Source of the DNA: Thermodesulfobacteriota bacterium
GTDB lineage: Bacteria > Desulfobacterota > Syntrophobacteria > BM002
Length of the DNA stretch: 6,099 bases
Direction of reading: 5' to 3'
NCBI GenBank assembly: GCA_947259475.1
Contig: CAMYLW010000243.1
Location: forward strand, 1-6,099
Numbering within the stretch: position 1 is the first letter of the stretch; the number at the start of each line of letters is the position of its first letter. Made by a program: the position numbers and the translations under genes. Below are positions 1 to 3,878 of this stretch, piece after piece. The notes below the pieces were generated by a model. The model saw nothing but the letters and a program-made list of their open reading frames with translations. It had not been told where the DNA came from and made no database searches.

Positions 1-2
1 GC

Positions 3-30
3 ACTAAGCACGAGGAACTAGGCACCAAGA
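3..30. repeat. Imperfect 14-base tandem direct repeat
   Basis: Two adjacent 14-base units, ACTAAGCACGAGGA (3-16) and ACTAGGCACCAAGA (17-30), match at 11 of 14 positions. They lie at the far left of the non-coding stretch before moeA. The array may continue to the left beyond the window. It resembles the degenerate short intergenic repeats seen in many bacterial genomes. No function can be assigned. Confidence 0.5.
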
Positions 31-104
31 GACTATTTCCAAATAATTCGCAGTAGTGGTTCGTATTATCTGCTGGTTGCATGCTGGCCGTTGGAAAAAC
101 GAAG

Positions 105-134
105 AGTCTCCGAGTCCCCCTGTCTCCGCGTCGC
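105..134. repeat. Degenerate 8-base tandem repeat upstream of moeA
   Basis: Three full 8-base units and one partial unit run in register: AGTCTCCG (105-112), AGTCCCCC (113-120), TGTCTCCG (121-128) and CGTCGC (129-134). GTC sits at the same phase in every unit. The array is pyrimidine-rich on the plus strand and ends 33 bases before the moeA start, so it would lie in or near the moeA leader. It looks like a low-complexity short-repeat array. No protein or RNA role is visible. Confidence 0.5.
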
Positions 135-167
135 ACCACTCCGCGTACCTACTGAAAAAGATGTGAA

Positions 168-1436
168 ATGGTGGTAAACGTGAACAAGCTAGTATCGTTG
201 GAAGAGGCACAAGGTCTTGCTTTGGCGGCGGCAGTACCTCTGGACACGGAGAAAGTGCAGCTCGAAAATGCCAGCGGTAGGGTGCTGGCGGAAGAGGTTC
301 GGGCCTTACGGGATGAGCCTCCTTCAACCCAGGCAGCCATGGACGGCTATGCGGTTCACAGTGAGGACGTGAACGCTGCTTCTTCAGAGAAGGAAGTTTT
401 TCTAGCCGTGGTAGGAACAGTTGGGCCCGGCCAGCAGATCGATCAACAGTTAAAGCGAAAAGAGGCGATACGGGTCATGACGGGAGCCATCTTACCCGCC
501 GGAGCTGACGCGGTGGTACCCCAAGAGATGACCGAGATTGTTGCCGAGGGAGTAGTGGTAAAGGCGGTTGTGGTGTCGGGAGACTATCTGATTCCTGCTG
601 GGGCCGAGCTTCAGATGGATCAGCACCTTCTCTCCGGCTCCACGGTCCTGGGAGCCAGGGAACTGACGATACTGGCAACCCAGGGATACAGCACGGTAAA
701 GGTGCGAAGGCAGCCTGTGGTTGCGGTTTTGGCAACCGGCAGCGAGCTGGTGGAAGTGGGCAAGTCCTTGGATCAGAAAGGGGTTTTTGCCAGTAATCTG
801 CACACGGTGTCGCACCTTGTGAACCACTACGGCGGCAGAGCGAGCGCCCTGGGGATTGCAGGAGATAAGGTGGAAGGGTTAGCCCGTTTTATCGAAAAAG
901 GGAGCAGGGCTGATGTGATAGTTACCACCGGTGGCACAGGCAAAGGGGAGAAAGACTTGGTGTCTGCTGCGATTAGCACATTGGGGGGTGATGTGCTTTT
1001 TCACGGGGTGGCCATGTCTCCAGGAAAACAAGCACTGTTCGCCAAACTTGGTGGAACTTTGTTGTTTGGTCTACCTGGGAGACCAGCCGCCACCTACATT
1101 GCTTTCGAGCAACTGGTTCGTCCGGTGTTGCTCCAAATGCTCGGTCTTTCCCAGGTTTTTCCGCCAGAAGCTACCGCTGTCTTAAGTGGTGCAGTGAAGG
1201 TCAGGGGAAAGCTTCTGTCGTTTCTCTTCGGTCGTTTGATTTTCGGGCCTGCCGGCCTAGAGGTAGAATCTCTGCGCTCAGAGAGGAAGGGGATACTCAC
1301 CGAGATGTTGGCAGCCAACTGTCTGCTACAGGTCCCTCCAGGAAGAGACCGGTTGGATGAAGGAGAGCCAGTTAAGGTCCAGTTGCTTGACCTAGGCCTC
1401 GATGGGCTTTCTTATTCTGAGGTTCCACCCTACTAA
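168..1436 (+). CDS. moeA: Molybdopterin molybdenumtransferase, MoeA-type
   Basis: MoeA inserts molybdate (in some organisms tungstate) into adenylated molybdopterin, giving active Mo-molybdopterin in the cytoplasm. The 422 residues match the usual family length of about 400-420. Visible signatures in order are AAMDGYAV (56-63, Asp59), IRVMTGAILPAGADAVV (101-117, Thr105), ATGSEL (189-194, Glu193), TTGGTGKGEKD (253-263) in the MoCF-binding (MogA-like) domain, VAMSPGK (281-287), and FGLPGRP (300-306). Residues 330-422 form the C-terminal beta-barrel domain. Two motifs depart from the common form: the usual KPGK reads SPGK (Ser284) and the usual PGNP reads PGRP (Arg305). This suggests a divergent paralogue, though the fold is clearly intact. 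No clear Shine-Dalgarno precedes ATG 168, and GTG codons at 171 and 180 are alternative starts. The gene converges on the desulfurase gene and is not in its operon. Confidence 0.93.
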   Translation: MVVNVNKLVSLEEAQGLALAAAVPLDTEKVQLENASGRVLAEEVRALRDEPPSTQAAMDGYAVHSEDVNAASSEKEVFLAVVGTVGPGQQIDQQLKRKEAIRVMTGAILPAGADAVVPQEMTEIVAEGVVVKAVVVSGDYLIPAGAELQMDQHLLSGSTVLGARELTILATQGYSTVKVRRQPVVAVLATGSELVEVGKSLDQKGVFASNLHTVSHLVNHYGGRASALGIAGDKVEGLARFIEKGSRADVIVTTGGTGKGEKDLVSAAISTLGGDVLFHGVAMSPGKQALFAKLGGTLLFGLPGRPAATYIAFEQLVRPVLLQMLGLSQVFPPEATAVLSGAVKVRGKLLSFLFGRLIFGPAGLEVESLRSERKGILTEMLAANCLLQVPPGRDRLDEGEPVKVQLLDLGLDGLSYSEVPPY

Positions 1437-1456
1437 ATACTGACCACTAGATAATT

Positions 1457-2605
1457 TCATCTACGGCGAAAGCCTACTATTTCAGAGACCGCGTGGACAA
1501 GGGTGTGGATATCTTCTTGGGTGTTGTAAGGGCCGACACTGGCGCGAACCGTGCCGTGAGGGAAGGTGTTGATGGTGCGGTGTGCTGCGGGGGCGCAGTG
1601 GAGTCCCGAGCGAACGGCAATTGCATACGCTGTGTCCAAAATATGCGCAACTTCAGAACAGTCCAATTCTTGTACATTAAAAGAAAGGGTACCGGTACAC
1701 GAACTTTTGTCAGGAGAGCCGTAGAGGATGATTCCGGGAATCTGGCTCAGTCCAGCCGCAAGGCTTTCTATGAGACTTTGCTCATGGGCAGCTATGGCTT
1801 CTAGGCCTAGCTTTTGGACTTCGGCTATGCCCGCGGCAAGACCAGCAAGACCCGGGGCGTTGAGGGTGCCGCTTTCGAAGCGCTCCGGCCAGGTTTCAGG
1901 CTGCTCCATCGATTCAGAGTAAGTTCCGGTGCCACCCTCCCACAGTGGTTCCAGTTCCAGATCAGGTCTGACATAAAGAAAACCCGTACCCATTGGTCCC
2001 AATAGACCCTTGTGCCCCGGGCCCGCCAGGAGATCTATATTGGACTCCTGTGGATCTATTGGGATCCTTCCCATGGTTTGGGCAGCATCAACCAGCAGAA
2101 GAATACCGTGCTCACGAGCAATCTTTCCCACCTCGCTCAGCGGCATCAAGTTGCCGGTAACATTAGAACCATGGATCAGAGCAATGAGGCGGGTCTGGGG
2201 GCGGATTAGTGGTGGGATGTCAGCGGGATCCAGTTCGCCTCTGGGGCTGCAGGGGATCAGGCTGTGTGAGATACCCAGCTTTTGCAAACCGCGGAGCGGC
2301 CGCATGATCGAGTTGTGTTCCATGCTGGTGGTGACCACGTGATCACCGGCGTGCAGTAATCCTTTGAAGGCCAGGTTTAAAGCGACCGTGGTGCTCGGGG
2401 TGCACAGTATGCGGGACGGCTCCACGTTGCCGAGCAACTTGGCGAGGGAGCGCCGGGTACGGTCAATTACCCTGCCTGCCTCTCGAGCTGGAGCATGTGC
2501 TGCCCGACCGGGATTGCCCCCGATTTCGTTCAAGTAATGGGCAACAGCATCGATCACTTGTTTCGGTTTGGGAAAAGATGTGGCTGCGTTGTCCAGATAG
2601 ATCAT
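1457..2605 (-). CDS. Cysteine desulfurase family protein (class V aminotransferase fold)
   Basis: A PLP enzyme expected to remove sulfur from cysteine as an enzyme-bound persulfide, releasing alanine. The 382 residues fit the cysteine desulfurase subfamily common in anaerobes (TIGR01977-like). Seen in order: YLDNAATSFPKP (3-14); SMEHNS (94-99), whose His97 would stack on PLP; HGSNVTG (145-151); LVDAAQT (171-177), with Asp173 and Gln176 contacting the cofactor; GPGHKGLLGP (195-204), where Lys199 is the Schiff-base lysine; ESGTLN (244-249); SGLHCAPAAH (333-342), where Cys337 is the catalytic persulfide cysteine; and VRASVGPYNT (353-362). All expected active-site residues are present. The ATG lies 3 bases after the fdhD stop and has no evident Shine-Dalgarno, so translation is probably coupled. 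The context points to sulfur supply for FdhD. A role in Fe-S cluster or selenium metabolism is not excluded. IscS or SufS should not be assumed. Confidence 0.92.
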   Translation of the reverse strand: MIYLDNAATSFPKPKQVIDAVAHYLNEIGGNPGRAAHAPAREAGRVIDRTRRSLAKLLGNVEPSRILCTPSTTVALNLAFKGLLHAGDHVVTTSMEHNSIMRPLRGLQKLGISHSLIPCSPRGELDPADIPPLIRPQTRLIALIHGSNVTGNLMPLSEVGKIAREHGILLLVDAAQTMGRIPIDPQESNIDLLAGPGHKGLLGPMGTGFLYVRPDLELEPLWEGGTGTYSESMEQPETWPERFESGTLNAPGLAGLAAGIAEVQKLGLEAIAAHEQSLIESLAAGLSQIPGIILYGSPDKSSCTGTLSFNVQELDCSEVAHILDTAYAIAVRSGLHCAPAAHRTINTFPHGTVRASVGPYNTQEDIHTLVHAVSEIVGFRRR

Positions 2606-2608
2606 AAG

Positions 2609-3436
2609 TCAGCAGATCAAGTTTTCGGCTCCAGAGTACGCCAGAATACTGCCGCCGCGCACGTAGCCGATGACAGTCATGTTGAGACTGTTAGCCAAAT
2701 CCAGCGACAGGCTGGTGGCGGCGGAGCGGGAAATCAGCATGGGGATTTGCATCTTAGCCGCCTTGATGAGAATCTCCGAAGTAATGCGGCCCGTGGTTAC
2801 CAGGATCTTTTCAGTGGTGTCCACTTCGTTCAAGAAACACTCTCCAAGTATCATATCTACAGCATTGTGACGGCCAATGTCGGTGCAAAAGATCAGAATT
2901 TTCTCGGTATCAGCGAGACCGCAATTATGGACTCCTCTTGAGCGGCGATAAAGCTCAGAGCGGCTATGCAGTTCAGCCATGAGTTGACGGACTTGGTCAG
3001 CCCTGATGGCGAGTTGGTTTGTGAGGGGTTGGCTCTGCAACGAGTCCAGGACGTTATAGAAGATTGTACCTTTACCGCAACCGGAGGTAATGGTTCTTTT
3101 GCCGAAAAGCTGCTCAGCTAGCTCAGTTCCCTCGCTGGTGAACACCCGAACCGCTTGAGCGTTCTTGTCAACCTCCACACGTTCAAGACTACTCCGTTGT
3201 TGCAGTAGACCCTCTGATTTGAGAAAACCCACTGCCAAACTATCAATGTGTGCTCCTGTGCAAAGAAGGGTGATAATCTCCTGGTCATTCAAGAAGATTG
3301 TGATTGGCACTTCTCGTACCAAGGCAACACGGGTTTGACGGCATTGATCCTTGGATACGCGCAAAACCTCTACTTCTTTTGTGAGACTATTCATGATGGC
3401 TGCCAGCATCTTCTGTGTGAGGAATGTCTTCAGCAT
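2609..3436 (-). CDS. fdhD: Formate dehydrogenase accessory sulfurtransferase FdhD
   Basis: FdhD takes sulfur from a cysteine desulfurase and passes it to the bis-MGD cofactor, a step needed for active formate dehydrogenase. The 275 residues equal the usual length. Seen: REVPITIFLND (41-51); FLKSEGLL (71-78); TSGCGKGTIFYN (117-128), with Cys120 in the functional loop; RGVHNCGLAD (167-176); TDIGRHNAVD (185-194); TTGRITSEILIKAA (214-227); ISRSAATSLSLDLA (235-248); and YVRGGSILAYSG (258-269). Where E. coli FdhD has two cysteines (CxxC), only the first is present here, a variation I believe occurs elsewhere in the family. ATG 3436 gives the longest form. ATGs at 3409 and 3394 are alternatives, none has a good Shine-Dalgarno, and family similarity begins only after about residue 20. 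It is the first gene after a strong promoter and the first of two genes, with the desulfurase following after 3 bases. Confidence 0.95.
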   Translation of the reverse strand: MLKTFLTQKMLAAIMNSLTKEVEVLRVSKDQCRQTRVALVREVPITIFLNDQEIITLLCTGAHIDSLAVGFLKSEGLLQQRSSLERVEVDKNAQAVRVFTSEGTELAEQLFGKRTITSGCGKGTIFYNVLDSLQSQPLTNQLAIRADQVRQLMAELHSRSELYRRSRGVHNCGLADTEKILIFCTDIGRHNAVDMILGECFLNEVDTTEKILVTTGRITSEILIKAAKMQIPMLISRSAATSLSLDLANSLNMTVIGYVRGGSILAYSGAENLIC

Positions 3437-3464
3437 ACCATAGGGCTAATAACCACAGGGAAGT

Positions 3465-3476
3465 ACATCCGGATGT
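3465..3476. promoter_or_regulatory. Perfect 12-base palindrome, candidate operator for fdhD
   Basis: ACATCCGGATGT is its own reverse complement over all 12 bases. It lies about 6-17 bases downstream of the start point predicted from the -10 box, inside the short fdhD leader. A repressor bound here would block initiation or early elongation. No regulator gene is in view and I do not recognise the site as belonging to a named regulator. Confidence 0.45.
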
Positions 3477-3485
3477 TAGGACAAA

Positions 3486-3500
3486 TTTAGCATAACTAAA
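3486..3500. promoter_or_regulatory. Inverted repeat over the fdhD -10 region
   Basis: TTTAG (3486-3490) and CTAAA (3496-3500) form 5-base arms around CATAA. The repeat covers the predicted -10 hexamer at 3489-3494. It is a possible regulator site, but the arms are short and AT-rich, so chance is a real alternative. Confidence 0.25.
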
Positions 3501-3517
3501 GAGCACTGCTTTGTCAA
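3489..3517 (-). promoter_or_regulatory. Sigma70-type promoter for fdhD and the desulfurase
   Basis: Read on the minus strand, TTGACA (3517-3512) is a perfect -35 consensus. A 17-base spacer (3511-3495) follows, then TATGCT (3494-3489), which matches TATAAT at four of six positions including the key first, second and last bases. Transcription would start near 3482, giving a leader of about 45 bases before ATG 3436. The -35 box overlaps the run of T's that ends the upstream terminator, so the two signals are packed back to back. Confidence 0.7.
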
Positions 3518-3549
3518 AAGAATCCGCCCTGCGTTCTTGGGGCGGGATT
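3514..3549 (-). terminator. Rho-independent terminator downstream of the HEAT ORF
   Basis: On the minus strand the arm AATCCCGCCC (3549-3540) pairs with GGGCGGATT (3529-3521), with one bulged base and a loop of about 10 bases. CTTTTGA (3520-3514) follows. The hairpin begins directly after the HEAT ORF stop and separates the right-hand genes from the fdhD unit. The T run is short, so termination may be incomplete. Confidence 0.6.
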
Positions 3550-3828
3550 TCACTCTTTCACCAGGGCTCGGGCAACTTGCCGGATCCTTGGATCGCGATC
3601 ATCCACATACGGGGCTAGCGCTTCTACAACTCGGGGATCAGAAATCTGAGCCAAAGCGAAACCGGCGGCGGCGCGAACCGCAGAGCTCTGTTTCTTGCGA
3701 AGCGACAAGAAACCTCCTGGTGTTAACATTTTTGCCAGTGGTTCAATGGCGGTTGGGTCAGCTATCTGCCCTAAGGCTCGGCAGCAAGAAATCAAGAGCT
3801 TGGTGAGATGGAATGCTGCTCGCCTCAC
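3550..3828 (-). CDS. Short HEAT-repeat protein or detached C-terminal end of the large upstream gene
   Basis: The 92 residues form about two to three HEAT-like helical pairs: CRALGQIADPTAIEPLAKML (16-35), then VRAAAGFALAQISDPRVVEAL (about 51-71), then a final pair with DDRDPRIRQVARALV (76-90). HEAT repeats are protein-interaction solenoids and no enzyme activity is implied. The start chosen is GTG 3828, because an in-frame TAA lies just upstream at 3840-3838 and AAGGA sits 6 bases before the GTG. Strong HEAT character begins only near residue 16, and the sequence resembles the closing repeats of much longer HEAT proteins. It follows the large ORF by 50 bases on the same strand, and a terminator follows it. 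I infer that it was once the C-terminus of that gene, cut off by a deletion or frameshifts. An independent small gene remains possible because the start signals are reasonable. Confidence 0.55.
   Translation of the reverse strand: MRRAAFHLTKLLISCCRALGQIADPTAIEPLAKMLTPGGFLSLRKKQSSAVRAAAGFALAQISDPRVVEALAPYVDDRDPRIRQVARALVKE
3690..3713. repeat. Perfect 8-base inverted repeat inside the HEAT ORF
   Basis: GTTTCTTG (3690-3697) and CAAGAAAC (3706-3713) pair perfectly around an 8-base loop. The repeat falls in the region coding for the loop between two HEAT pairs. No T run follows on either strand, so it is not a standard terminator. It may be chance. Confidence 0.3.
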
Positions 3829-3834
3829 CTTGCG

Positions 3835-3839
3835 TCCTT
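3835..3839 (-). promoter_or_regulatory. Ribosome binding site deciding the GTG start of the HEAT ORF
   Basis: AAGGA on the minus strand is 6 bases upstream of GTG 3828 and overlaps the in-frame TAA at 3840-3838. It is one of the better Shine-Dalgarno candidates in the window and is the main reason to consider the short ORF translated. A five-base match can still arise by chance. Confidence 0.4.
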
Positions 3840-3878
3840 AAGATTAGAAATCCCATCCTCGGTGTAGTTATACTCTAT

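Noticed and set aside
1..56. Tail of an upstream plus-strand gene open from position 3 to a TAG at 54-56
   Set aside because: It gives only 17 residues with no recognisable motif and overlaps a tandem repeat.
36..69. Promoter for moeA based on TATTAT at 64-69
   Set aside because: No acceptable -35 hexamer lies at 16-18 bases upstream, so the match is only an AT-rich hexamer.
1448..1463. Small inverted repeat TAGAT / ATCTA between moeA and the desulfurase gene as a shared terminator
   Set aside because: The stem is only 5 AT-rich pairs around a 6-base loop and has no T run on either strand.
2495..2941. A 148-residue plus-strand ORF opposite the desulfurase and fdhD
   Set aside because: It crosses two strongly supported genes on the other strand, has no family motif and is best explained as an antisense shadow.
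3437..3482. Possible molybdenum-cofactor riboswitch in the fdhD leader
   Set aside because: The predicted leader is about 45 bases, far too short for that riboswitch, and shows only one simple palindrome.
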